A stretch of DNA of 64,000 nucleotides from Ktedonospora formicarum (lineage in GTDB: Bacteria > Chloroflexota > Ktedonobacteria > Ktedonobacterales > Ktedonobacteraceae): contig NZ_BNJF01000001.1 in assembly GCF_016587355.1 (NCBI RefSeq), positions 4,245,721-4,309,720 on the forward strand, given 5' to 3'. Every line of letters begins with the position of its first letter. Positions within the stretch are counted from its first letter, which is position 1. A program made the position numbers and the translations under genes. Under the pieces are notes generated by a model that was not told where the DNA came from, ran no database searches, and worked only from the letters and a program-made list of their open reading frames with translations. Below are positions 53,806 through 62,576 of this stretch, piece after piece.

Positions 53806-53936
53806 ATCCGTCGTTCCTGGAATTGATAATGGGGAATATACGCTATGCCCCTGGGATCTGATGGTAACATAGCTAAGTGCAAAAAAGCAAGCGTGTACAC
53901 TGTTTCTTATGTACTATAAGTGGATAAGGATGCGGA

Positions 53937-53970
53937 AGAGGGGATCATGAGTGTATTCATGATCCCCTCT
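53937..53970 (-). terminator. Terminator of the YkuD transpeptidase gene
   Basis: AGAGGGGATCATGA (53937-53950) pairs with TCATGATCCCCTCT (53957-53970), a 14-bp stem 41 bp after the stop at 54011. Confidence 0.75.
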
Positions 53971-54010
53971 GAGTGTAAGCGGCGGGTATATAGGCGGGAT
54001 GGATTGTGGG

Positions 54011-54538
54011 TTAGGAGACGACCTTAACGGGGGTGCCGATAGGAGCCCAGTCATAGAGCCAGGCCGCATCGTCGACAGGTGTATTGACGCAGCCATGACT
54101 GCCAGTCATCTCTTTTCCGCTATCCTCTTCGACATGTGCGCTGTTAGTGCCGGGTCCAAATTCACCGCGCCAGGGCGCGTCGTGGATATAGTAGCCACCG
54201 CCCGCGAACTCCATAGCATAGCTCACGTTTGTGGGTGGGAAGTAATAGGGGGAATTCTTACCCCAGGGAGAATAGAAGGTCATTGGGCTCTGTTTACGGA
54301 AAATGCTAAAACTACCCGTGGGGGTCGGGAGGGCCGGTTGTCCTGTGGTGACATATGTTTCATACACCTCATCCCCATCTTCGAACGCATAAAGCATCTG
54401 ATCAGAAAGGCTAATAACGATCTCTTTGCCTGTGCTTGCCGCATGCATTTGTTGTTTGGGCGCGCTAAATGTAAGCAGGCTAGCGAAGGAGAAGGCGATC
54501 AGTGCCATGTAGAAAAAATTGTTTACCCTTTTTTTCAT
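54011..54538 (-). CDS. L,D-transpeptidase (YkuD domain)
   Basis: 175 residues with a signal peptide of about 33 residues (MALIAFSFASLLTFS). The YkuD domain starts IVISLSDQMLYAFEDGDEVYETYVTTGQPA; the catalytic motif SHGCVNTP contains the nucleophile Cys and the His. It cross-links peptidoglycan or remodels it. ATG at 54538 opens the gene; the upstream 200-bp region is AT-rich. Confidence 0.93.
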   Translation of the reverse strand: MKKRVNNFFYMALIAFSFASLLTFSAPKQQMHAASTGKEIVISLSDQMLYAFEDGDEVYETYVTTGQPALPTPTGSFSIFRKQSPMTFYSPWGKNSPYYFPPTNVSYAMEFAGGGYYIHDAPWRGEFGPGTNSAHVEEDSGKEMTGSHGCVNTPVDDAAWLYDWAPIGTPVKVVS

Positions 54539-54741
54539 AGTGTTTTGAATCCCTTTGCTCTGAGGAAAATGTATAATACTCTCTATTGGTGAGTATACAG
54601 AGCCTTCTGTTAATCATAATTTAAATATATCTCCCAAGCATGTGATACTTGATTAGTAGTTATTATTGTGTATTATTTATAAGTGCTTGTTAATGCATGA
54701 TATATATGCTTGTGGTGTATTGCGTAGAGTTGAGGAATGTA

Positions 54742-55224
54742 TCAGGTGCGTGAATGTGAGGAGTGGTGACGAAGGTAGTCCTGGTAGATGTGGAGGTAGA
54801 AGCCGTCCAGGCGTGATTCAAGTTCAGTATGTGTGAGCCAGAGTGGCTGGCCCTCAATGCTGCGGCGGAGTTCGCCGCTTACGCACGTGGCACGGAAGAT
54901 CAGGTTGACGGTGCTCATGCGGTTAAAGGCCGGGCTGCTGATTGTGCGGTAGCTGATGAGTTCATGAAGTTGAACCTTCAGGCCGGTTTCTTCTTCGCAC
55001 TCGCGAAGCGCGGTCTCTTCGGGGTGCTCACGCCAACGCATGAAACCACCGGGAAAGGCGGTCTCGCCCTCTGGGCGCTCGATGACAAGGAAGCGGCCTG
55101 CCTCCTCTATCACGATGCAGACGCAGGCGAAGGGGGGGAGATTGCCGCCCAGGCAGAGATTGAGCAGATTAAAGAAGATACCGATAAAACGCTTAAAGGC
55201 CAGGTATAGCACGAAGTTTGTCAC
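54742..55224 (-). CDS. Nudix hydrolase
   Basis: About 160 residues. The Nudix box GGFMRWREHPEETALRECEEETGL is complete (G-x5-E-x7-R-E-x2-E-E-x-G). The N-terminus is a hydrophobic helix (FVLYLAFKRFIGIFFNLLNLCL), suggesting membrane attachment. Start uncertain: GTG 55224 or 55212 within the helix; the frame runs on into the IS by chance, so the insertion may have removed an upstream start or promoter. Confidence 0.85.
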   Translation of the reverse strand: MTNFVLYLAFKRFIGIFFNLLNLCLGGNLPPFACVCIVIEEAGRFLVIERPEGETAFPGGFMRWREHPEETALRECEEETGLKVQLHELISYRTISSPAFNRMSTVNLIFRATCVSGELRRSIEGQPLWLTHTELESRLDGFYLHIYQDYLRHHSSHSRT

Positions 55225-55290
55225 CTTTGCTGCTGTAGTGAGAGGATCTATCCTGGCTGATATTATACTCCTCCCGCGCAAGGGGGGACT

Positions 55291-56775
55291 CTGACAACCA
55301 CTCATAAATCCAGGGAGGGTGCTAGAATCAAGAGAGAAACCAAACCAGAGAGAAAGGATGAGACACATGGAATGGAGAAGCACCTGGACGGACCCATTCC
55401 AAGCGTATCTGAAGCCATTCGCAAGCTTGATAAGGGATCGCAGGACGTGGCGGGCATTGCTGGAAACGGTGAAGGGGATCATCGCGAGTGGAAGTGTGAT
55501 CGGCACTCGTATCGCAGCGTCTTCTCAAGAACTGAGCCAGAGTAAGAATGGGGCGCAACGGGTGTTGCGGATGGCCAAAGGAGAGAGTACCAAGCGCTCA
55601 GAGCTAGACGCTGAGGAGCTGACAGCACGCTTGCGGCAAGTGGGAGTGGGGCAGTTGCGGGAAAGCAAAGCGGACGAGGTGTGGTTCATTGCTGATGGCT
55701 CCGAGCTCTGTAAACCGTATGCGCAAGAAATGCCATATCTGATGCAGGTCCGCGATCAGAACAAGAAATTGGTGCCGGGCTACCGTACGCTCACCGTACT
55801 GGCAGTCACCCCAAAGCAGCGGGGGATTCTCTATCAGAAAGTGTTCAGTAGCGAGGAACCCGGTTTCGTGAGCGAACCCGCCGAAGTCCAAACCATGCTC
55901 ATGACGGTGCATGAGGCAATGAAAGATGGCCAGGTGCAGTCTCAGGTGACCTGGGTGCTCGATAGTGGCTTTGACGATGTCGCGGTCTGGCGCACGATGT
56001 GGGAGCAGCAGGAACACGTGGTCTGCCGAGTCTGCCAGCGGAAGCGATTGGTCCAATGGCAAACAGAGTCAAAGGCCTGGAGCAAGGGGCCGTTACAGGA
56101 GGCAAGCAAACGGCTGAAGATGCTGGCAATGGTACGCACCAACATGGAGGTGCCCCTGGGGAAGCAGGCTCATCCCAAGCGGCAAGAGGTGGATGTGGAA
56201 ATTTCGGCCTGCTCAGTTGGGCTCACCTATCACAGCGAGGTTCGTCGTCTGAGCCAGGAGCCAGATCAGATCCTGCCCAAGGATCTCTGGTTGGTGCAGG
56301 TGCGCATCCTCAATTGCCCGTGGGAGCCGTGGTGGTTGATCACCGACTGGCCGGCGGAAACCGAAGCCGAGGCCATGCGCATCTTTTGTATGTATCGGCA
56401 AAGATGGGGAGTCGAGGAGAGCTTCAAGTTTACCAAGACGTGCTTCGCCTGGGATGAGGTGCAAGTCCTTGATTGGCAGGCCATCAAGACATTGGTCGCT
56501 CTGGCTTGGGTTGCAGCAGGCTTTTTGTATGAGATGGGGGTGACCTTCTCCTGGGAAGAGGTCCAATTGCTCGCCAAACTCGGCGGATTTGTTCCCCATC
56601 GTGGTCGCTTTCCTGGCAAGATCGTCTTGTTACGCGGTCTGGCACGTTTGCTGGAGATGCTGGCCACTCAGGCCATTCTCTCGCGCTACGCTTCTGAGCA
56701 TGGGACTTTGCCTCCCAAGATTACCGCTTTCTTACACGCTCTTTCTCCTCCCAACGAGTTATGATGGGATGTCAG
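55291..56775 (+). mobile_element. IS4-superfamily-like insertion sequence
   Basis: Inverted ends CTGACAACCACTCATAA and, inward from the right, CTGACATCCCATCATAA. The 6-bp direct repeat GGGACT (55285-55290 and 56776-56781) flanks it, consistent with a target duplication. It lies between the Nudix gene and the terminator of the xylose-type transporter operon. Confidence 0.8.
55367..56764 (+). CDS. DDE transposase, IS4-like
   Basis: 465 residues. The DDE triad is seen as IADGSELC, VLDSGFDDVAV and the Y-x-R-W-x-x-E motif (YRQRWGVEESFKFTK), typical of the IS4 fold (transposase_11). ATG at 55367 follows AAAGG. Intact frame, so possibly active. Confidence 0.9.
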   Translation: MEWRSTWTDPFQAYLKPFASLIRDRRTWRALLETVKGIIASGSVIGTRIAASSQELSQSKNGAQRVLRMAKGESTKRSELDAEELTARLRQVGVGQLRESKADEVWFIADGSELCKPYAQEMPYLMQVRDQNKKLVPGYRTLTVLAVTPKQRGILYQKVFSSEEPGFVSEPAEVQTMLMTVHEAMKDGQVQSQVTWVLDSGFDDVAVWRTMWEQQEHVVCRVCQRKRLVQWQTESKAWSKGPLQEASKRLKMLAMVRTNMEVPLGKQAHPKRQEVDVEISACSVGLTYHSEVRRLSQEPDQILPKDLWLVQVRILNCPWEPWWLITDWPAETEAEAMRIFCMYRQRWGVEESFKFTKTCFAWDEVQVLDWQAIKTLVALAWVAAGFLYEMGVTFSWEEVQLLAKLGGFVPHRGRFPGKIVLLRGLARLLEMLATQAILSRYASEHGTLPPKITAFLHALSPPNEL

Positions 56776-56794
56776 GGGACTATGTTGGAGCGTC

Positions 56795-56824
56795 CCCTGG
56801 GCGAAGGGGAAGAAACGCCCAGGG
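56795..56824 (-). terminator. Terminator of the sugar ABC transporter operon
   Basis: CCCTGGGCG (56795-56803) pairs with CGCCCAGGG (56816-56824), 18 bp after the permease stop. Confidence 0.65.
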
Positions 56825-56841
56825 AAGAACGCGAAAGAGTG

Positions 56842-58110
56842 TTAGCGACCGCTACTGCTACGAGATTGAGCGCGACGTACAAGCGCATCGGCTGTCACGG
56901 CGAGTACCAGTACGGCACCTTCAACCATTTGTTTGATATCTGTGCCCTGGCTGCGTAGGTCAAGACCATTCTCCAGACCACCAATGATCAGCGCTCCAAG
57001 CGCGACGGCCCAGACGGAGCCGCGACCACCGAAGAGGCTGACGCCACCGATTACAGCTGCGGCTATGGCTTGTAGGGTTAGGGTTGGACTGATCGCGCTG
57101 GCGACTGCGGTCGCGCGCGAGACCTGAAGGATACCGCCAATAGCGGCGAATGCTGAGCAGAGCGTAAAGACGATCAGGCGGGTCGCGACGACGTTGATAC
57201 CAGCGCGACGTGCCGCTTCCATATTTCCACCCACGGCATAGACATGGCGGCCAAAGGTCGTCTTCGTCATGACTAGCCAGACGATGATAAGGAGCCCAAA
57301 GAAGATCGCGACGTTATTGGGAATGCCCAGGTATGTGCCACGCACCGGGCCAGGAGTGTTTTCCATGATCGTGATGATGCCCTCGACGATAACAAAGGGA
57401 ATCACGATGTTCGCTACCAGTCTGAGTGTTGACTTTGTGCGTAGCCCCTTATTTTTTCTACTTAATTGTTCAACTATTTGCCAGATTGTGTAGCAGATGA
57501 GGACAAGGGTGGGTAGTCCTACGCCCAGCCAGTCGGGCAGGAAGCTATAGGGAGTGCCCGCGATGGCAACTATCGCAGGATCGTGAACGATCAGCGTGGA
57601 TTGTCCTGCTAGCAAATAGAGCAGCAGACCCGCGTAGAAAATGGAACCGGCAAGGGTCACAATGAATGAGGGAACACGGAGAACAGCGATAAAGATACCA
57701 TTTATCAAGCCTGCCAGAGCGCCCGCAAGAACGCCGACCGCCATCGACGCGTAGGGATTGAAGCCCATACGTGTTGACAGAACGCCGGTGATAACTGCGC
57801 CAAAGGTGCCGACCGCCGCGATGGAGAGATCGACCTCACCCAGGAGCAGGACCATTGTTACACCCAGTCCATCAATACCAATATTAACGATCTGTTGTAG
57901 CAGGTCGGTCAGATTGGATGGTTTGAGAAACAGGCCACCTGTTGTGATCGTAAAGTAGATCACAACGACAATGAGCGTTAGCAGGACCGGGAGAAAGCCA
58001 AGGTCACCGCGTAGTAACTGTCCAAAGGAGCGTCTTCCCTCATATTCGGGTCGTTCGACGCTGGCCGCCGCGTCTGTGCGGCTGGCGGATTTTTCGATGA
58101 CATCACTCAT
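56842..58110 (-). CDS. Sugar ABC transporter permease (XylH/CUT2 type)
   Basis: 422 residues, about 10 membrane helices, with the CUT2 family pattern NIGIDGLGVTMVLLLGEVDLSIAAVGTFGAV and the EAA-like loop GGNMEAARRAGINVVATR. GGRGSVWAVALGALIIGGLENG near the end is typical. ATG at 58110 has GGAGGAAAG upstream. Third gene of a binding protein/ATPase/permease operon. Confidence 0.93.
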   Translation of the reverse strand: MSDVIEKSASRTDAAASVERPEYEGRRSFGQLLRGDLGFLPVLLTLIVVVIYFTITTGGLFLKPSNLTDLLQQIVNIGIDGLGVTMVLLLGEVDLSIAAVGTFGAVITGVLSTRMGFNPYASMAVGVLAGALAGLINGIFIAVLRVPSFIVTLAGSIFYAGLLLYLLAGQSTLIVHDPAIVAIAGTPYSFLPDWLGVGLPTLVLICYTIWQIVEQLSRKNKGLRTKSTLRLVANIVIPFVIVEGIITIMENTPGPVRGTYLGIPNNVAIFFGLLIIVWLVMTKTTFGRHVYAVGGNMEAARRAGINVVATRLIVFTLCSAFAAIGGILQVSRATAVASAISPTLTLQAIAAAVIGGVSLFGGRGSVWAVALGALIIGGLENGLDLRSQGTDIKQMVEGAVLVLAVTADALVRRAQSRSSSGR

Positions 58111-58116
58111 GATGTT

Positions 58117-58938
58117 TTACTTTCCTCCTGGCAAGCCATTGCTTGGCACGGTTTCGCCAAAATCTGCTCCGGTAATGGCCGCGATGACACGTTCGTTAGT
58201 GACCTCGCCAACGTTAAAGGTAGCGACGCGCTGACCCAGGCGCATCACGATGATGCGGTCAGCGACCTCGAAGACATCGGCCATATTATGCGAAATGACG
58301 ACCACACCTAGATTCTGTTCACGTAAACGGCGAATCAGGTTGAGCACCTGCTTTGTCTGGGCCACACCCAGAGCGGCGGTTGGCTCGTCCAGCAAGACGA
58401 CGCGTGCGCGACGCAAGATTGTTTTCGCGACGGCGATAGACTGGCGCTGTCCACCTGAAAGTGTGGAGACAATGGAGCGTGCCGAAGGAAGTTTGACATC
58501 CAGGACGCGTAAGACTTCCAGGCTGCGGCGCTCCATCTCGACCTCTGAGAGCACACTTCCCGTATGGAGTTCATGCCCGAGGAAGAGATTCGCGACCACG
58601 TCGAGATTATCGCAGAGCGCGAGATCCTGATAGACGGTCTCAATCCCGAGGCGGCTGGAAGCCTGGGGGCTATTGATAACGACTGGTTCTCCGTTGACAA
58701 AGGCTTCACCTTCGTCGGCTGGTCCTACTCCTGAGATGGCTTTGACCAGGGTTGATTTGCCCGCGCCGTTATCGCCGACCAGGGCTACTACCTCGCCTGG
58801 ATAAACTTCAAAGTCCACATTATTCAAGGCTCGAACCGCCCCAAAGTGTTTGCTGATACCGCGCATCATCAGAATTGGCTGGCCTTCTGCATTCTGGTCG
58901 GAAGATGGTGTTGATGCGTGCGTTGCTTGATCAGCCAT
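58117..58938 (-). CDS. Sugar ABC transporter ATPase (single-domain CUT2 type)
   Basis: 273 residues. Walker A GDNGAGKST, signature LSGGQRQ, Walker B RVVLLDEPTAAL, H-loop ISHN. Unlike XylG or RbsA it has only one nucleotide-binding domain, as in FrcA-like transporters. ATG at 58938 has GGGAGGG upstream. Confidence 0.94.
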   Translation of the reverse strand: MADQATHASTPSSDQNAEGQPILMMRGISKHFGAVRALNNVDFEVYPGEVVALVGDNGAGKSTLVKAISGVGPADEGEAFVNGEPVVINSPQASSRLGIETVYQDLALCDNLDVVANLFLGHELHTGSVLSEVEMERRSLEVLRVLDVKLPSARSIVSTLSGGQRQSIAVAKTILRRARVVLLDEPTAALGVAQTKQVLNLIRRLREQNLGVVVISHNMADVFEVADRIIVMRLGQRVATFNVGEVTNERVIAAITGADFGETVPSNGLPGGK

Positions 58939-59078
58939 AGAACCCTCCCAAACTAGTGATATATATGAGTACTTTGACAAGCCATCGACTCCGCGCGAGG
59001 CGGAGTCGTGTTGCCGACAGGTGAGAGGTCGCGTGCGCGCCCGAGAGGGAGGCACGCGACCAGGTCTGGGATAAGGCG

Positions 59079-60203
59079 TTAGCAGATGCCGCCAGTACCA
59101 GCGGGCAAGCCTTTGCAGAGGTCATCCTTGGTGACATAGTTGTCATTAAGAACGATGCTGACATTGCTCTTATCGATGGCAACAGGCTCTTCCAGGATGG
59201 AAGGAATAGCGGTATTGCCGTCGGAGAGTTTGGTGGTTGCGCCCTTTGTGATAGAAGCGGTATCGGTACCTTCTTTGATGGCCTTTACGATATCAGCGGT
59301 TGCCTGGGCCTCCTTGCTGATGGCCTTGTAGACGGTCATCATCTGGTCGCCAAGCAGGATATTCTGGAGGCCAGCGACGGTCGCGTCCTGACCAGTCACC
59401 AGAACTTTACCGTTGAGCTTCTTAGCCTTGAGGGAAGCGATAACGGAGTTCGCCATACCGTCGTTAGCAACATAGGCGATCTGAACATTGTTACCCTGAG
59501 CGGTAAGGGCACCATCCATCTCGGTGCGGGCCTTGTCATTGTCCCAAGCGTCAGTGTACTGGTCATAGACCTTCTTCAATGAGTTGTTATCGAAGAGAGG
59601 CTGAAGCTTGTTGAGAGCGCCCTGGCGGAAGAGGATAGCGTTATTGTCGGTCTGACCACCATTGATCATGACCACGTTCTTGTTATCGCCTTTGATGTAG
59701 TCTTTGTAGTGCTCGGTGATGTACTGACCCTGGATCTCACCGACTTTGACGTTGTCAAAAGAGACATAGTAGCTCAGGTCAGGTGACTGGATCAGGCGAT
59801 CATAGGCCACGACAGGAACACCACGAGACTTGGCTTTGGAGACGATAGCGGCGGCAGCCTGACCATCGAAGGGGGCTACGACCAGGATACAAGCGCCCTT
59901 GGTCAGAGCGGTATCGGCCTGGTTCTGCTGCTTGTCGGCCTGACCTTCAGCGTTGTAGAACTGAGGATCTTTGCCAACGGCATTTTTGATGGCCGCTGTC
60001 AGTAGGGGCTTGTCTTTGTTTTCCCAGCGCTCTGAGGTGGCGGTTTCAGGGAGCAGGACCGCGACATTATCGCAGTTCTTGCCGTTGCTGACGGTGTTTG
60101 TATCGCCGCCGGATTGGCTATTGCCGCAGGCTGAGAGCAGCAGGGTCAGGACCAGAGTGGCGAAGAGGGCGTAAAGCGGTTTACGCTGACGAAATACGTT
60201 CAT
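59079..60203 (-). CDS. Sugar-binding lipoprotein (xylose-binding protein-like)
   Basis: 374 residues. Lipobox LLSAC with Cys26 as lipid anchor. The mature part matches periplasmic-binding fold I: NVAVLLPETATSERW, VAPFDGQAAAAIVSKAKSRGVPVVAYDRLI, INGGQTDNNA, YVANDGMANSVI and VTGQDATVAGLQ, close to XylF/ChvE. D-xylose or a related sugar is the likely ligand. First gene of the operon. Confidence 0.92.
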   Translation of the reverse strand: MNVFRQRKPLYALFATLVLTLLLSACGNSQSGGDTNTVSNGKNCDNVAVLLPETATSERWENKDKPLLTAAIKNAVGKDPQFYNAEGQADKQQNQADTALTKGACILVVAPFDGQAAAAIVSKAKSRGVPVVAYDRLIQSPDLSYYVSFDNVKVGEIQGQYITEHYKDYIKGDNKNVVMINGGQTDNNAILFRQGALNKLQPLFDNNSLKKVYDQYTDAWDNDKARTEMDGALTAQGNNVQIAYVANDGMANSVIASLKAKKLNGKVLVTGQDATVAGLQNILLGDQMMTVYKAISKEAQATADIVKAIKEGTDTASITKGATTKLSDGNTAIPSILEEPVAIDKSNVSIVLNDNYVTKDDLCKGLPAGTGGIC

Positions 60204-60436
60204 CTCTGAATGTTTTCCTTCCAGTTTAACTGTGCTTGGGATACCTTCCCAATAGAAACCTTACATCGTTGCAAAAAGTTCAGGTATGATGGCTAGCGTT
60301 CTCCATCGAACAGAAGCAATCGTTAGAGATAGTCCACCTCGTGCAAGAGCCAGAATCCGGTGATGGTGGGGCTCCGGTATATTGGTGCTGCGCAAGGCGT
60401 ATCAGATACGGTGTGGTGACTCCTTCCTATGAATAG

Positions 60437-61800
60437 CTATGGTTCCTGGCGAGTGGTAGTGGTGAGAATCTTGGGAGTCGATGGCGCTTTAGATGCGCGC
60501 TCCTGCTCCTTAGATTCCGCCTGTTGTTCCCGTTCCACCAGGATACGTTCCCAGGCTTTAAAGAATGGATAATATAGGACAGCGGAAAGCGCGAGATTCA
60601 CGAACTGAAGAATGCTACCTCTCCAGTCGCCGCCAGAGGCGATGAATCCGCTGATTCCGATGGGAACGGTAAAGGGTTGCATAACGACCGGTACATGTAC
60701 CAGGCCCAGAGAGAAGGCCAGGTAATTGACGGTGACAATGACGATGGGTACCATGAGAAATGGAATCATCATCAGCGGATTGAGCACCATCGGTACGCCA
60801 AAGGTAACCGGTTCGTTAATGTTAAAGATCGCAGGCCCAAGTGCTACGCGTCCAACCGTTCGCAATTGCGAAGAGCGAGAGCGCAGCATATAGATGACGA
60901 GAGGCCAGGTGGCTCCCGAACCTCCCAGGTGGGAGAAGATATGGAAGAAAGGCTCGGTTACGATGCCATGTCCTCCATTGGCGTTCCCCGAAAGAGTGGT
61001 AAGCCAGAACGGGAGAGCGATAGCCGTTACAATGTTCATGCCGTGAATACCGACCGACCAGAGTAACATCATCAGAATGATCTCTAGTAGAGCCGCAGGA
61101 TAGCTATCTTGTACCACGACGAGCGGCTTGAAGACCTCCATGAGCAAGAGCGGAAGCGTAAGCTGTTGCGTTTGCCCATTTGAGTTAGTTATCGTATGAG
61201 CGCTGACAAACCACTCTAGCAGCCAGATGGCGGTAAGCAAGAGCAGCGTTGGCACCAGAGCCTCAAAGGCGCGCTTGACGTTGGGTGGTACGGTCTTGGG
61301 CAAGCGAATGGTATAACGCGAATTGCGGAACCAATACATCACCTCGGTGGTGAGCAGGCCCAGGATGATTGCCACCAGCAAGCCCTGTCCTCCTAAGGAA
61401 GGCAGGATATCGCCCAGTTTGAGATTATTGAGGTCTCCCACTGGCACGTTAGCGACCAGGAAGAGAACCATCGCAAGTATCCCGGGCTGAACTGGTTCGG
61501 TACGCCGGTATTGCGCCAGGCTATGGGCTACGCCAAAGGCCAGGAAGAGTGCCATCAGCCCGAATGAGAGCTGATATGGTACCAGGATGGCGCTCTGGTA
61601 TGGCCTGAGCCACACTGCCAGGATGTCTAGCGGTGGATTCGCCACGATAAGGAAGACACTTCCGGCGATGATCAGTGGGAGCGTGAAAATAATGAATGCA
61701 TCACGAATCGCCTGCAAATAGAGATTGCTGGCGATTGCCCCCAGGGGGGAACAAAATATCTTTCAAAGATATCGCTGACGCGTTCCATTACTGTATTCAC
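60437..61800 (-). CDS. PTS system EIIC (lactose/cellobiose type), apparent frameshift near the start
   Basis: About 450 residues with 9-10 membrane helices, a cellobiose-type permease. The N-terminal part reads MNTVMERVSDIFERYFVPPW and then breaks at a G5 run (minus strand, 61738-61742); inserting one G joins it to GAIASNLYLQAIRDAFI. The start is GTG 61800 or ATG 61788. Without repair translation would lose the first 30 residues or end early. Sugar unknown. Confidence 0.85.
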
Positions 61801-61813
61801 GTTACTCCTCGGT

Positions 61814-61897
61814 CTTATGCGAAAACCAACCCCGCTGCCGTGCCCCCGAATGGGGGTCGCGGCTAGCGCTATCGCGCTCAGTTTTTCTAATAAGGAC
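61814..61897. repeat. Palindromic intergenic repeat, copy 4
   Basis: CTTATGCGAAAACCAACCCC ... TCGCGGCTAGCGCTATCGCG ... CAGTTTTTCTAATAAGGAC. It lies between the PTS EIIB and EIIC genes and overlaps the EIIB stop codon (61897). Confidence 0.75.
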
Positions 61898-62217
61898 TAC
61901 CCTTCACCAACGCCAGAGAGCATCTGTTGGACCTGTATGAGTACGGCTTCGCCATTCATCGTCGCGTAGTGAAATGGTTCGATCATGGCGACCGGCTTAC
62001 CCGTCTGCTGAGCGATCTTCTCGATGCTTTTGCGCAGATGTCTGATTTGAGGCGCGATCAGGACGATGTCGCATTCATCCACTTTGGATGCGTATTCGCC
62101 TGCGCTTAACGCCTCGACTGTCAGTGCGAGATGTTGTTCCTGTGCAGCCGCAAGCATACTTTCCACCAGGAGGCTTGTTGACATGCCCCAACTGCAAACT
62201 ATCAGGACGGAAACCAT
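61897..62217 (-). CDS. PTS system EIIB (lactose/cellobiose type)
   Basis: 106 residues. The phosphocysteine loop is VCSWGMSTSLL (Cys near residue 8), matching CelB-type EIIB. ATG at 62217 (MVSVLIVCSWG) fits the family start. It passes phosphate to the sugar carried by EIIC. No EIIA gene is adjacent; the regulator next door contains a mannose-type EIIA-like domain. Confidence 0.9.
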   Translation of the reverse strand: MVSVLIVCSWGMSTSLLVESMLAAAQEQHLALTVEALSAGEYASKVDECDIVLIAPQIRHLRKSIEKIAQQTGKPVAMIEPFHYATMNGEAVLIQVQQMLSGVGEG

Positions 62218-62313
62218 AAGATATCTTTCTGCCACATTCCTGTGGATGGTGTGTGCCTGGTGGTTTGTGCTCTAGCACACATGAGATTAGATTGTTGAGC
62301 CACTAAATAGTAG

Positions 62314-62366
62314 TGCAAGGATTATGCCAATAAGTGTGCTACACAGATAGCACACTTATTGGCATA
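62314..62366 (-). promoter_or_regulatory. Sigma-54 promoter of the PTS operon, with overlapping palindrome
   Basis: On the minus strand TTGGCATAATCCTTGC (62315-62330) has GG and GC 10 bases apart, the -24/-12 pattern of sigma-54 promoters. A perfect 18-bp inverted repeat (62323-62340 with 62349-62366) overlaps its upstream part. It lies between a LevR-type activator and the PTS genes. Confidence 0.75.
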
Positions 62367-62576
62367 GGGCCATGCGTTGAGTGTGTTGATCTATCATCGC
62401 AAAGCCACGATGAAAAGTGCGCCTGCGACATCGCATATAGAGCGTGTGGAGTCGCGGTTCTCTCCACCTGGATGGTGTTATGGAAGAGAAGTAATAAGAC
62501 ATCGTGAAACATGATGTGCTCGAATAAGTTGGGTTAGGGATAAGTGGCGCATCATGTGTGCTGGACATGTGTGTTG

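Noticed and set aside
55225..55506. Extension of the Nudix frame into the IS
   Set aside because: The extra residues lie inside the insertion sequence, upstream of the IS end at 55291, and have no family similarity.
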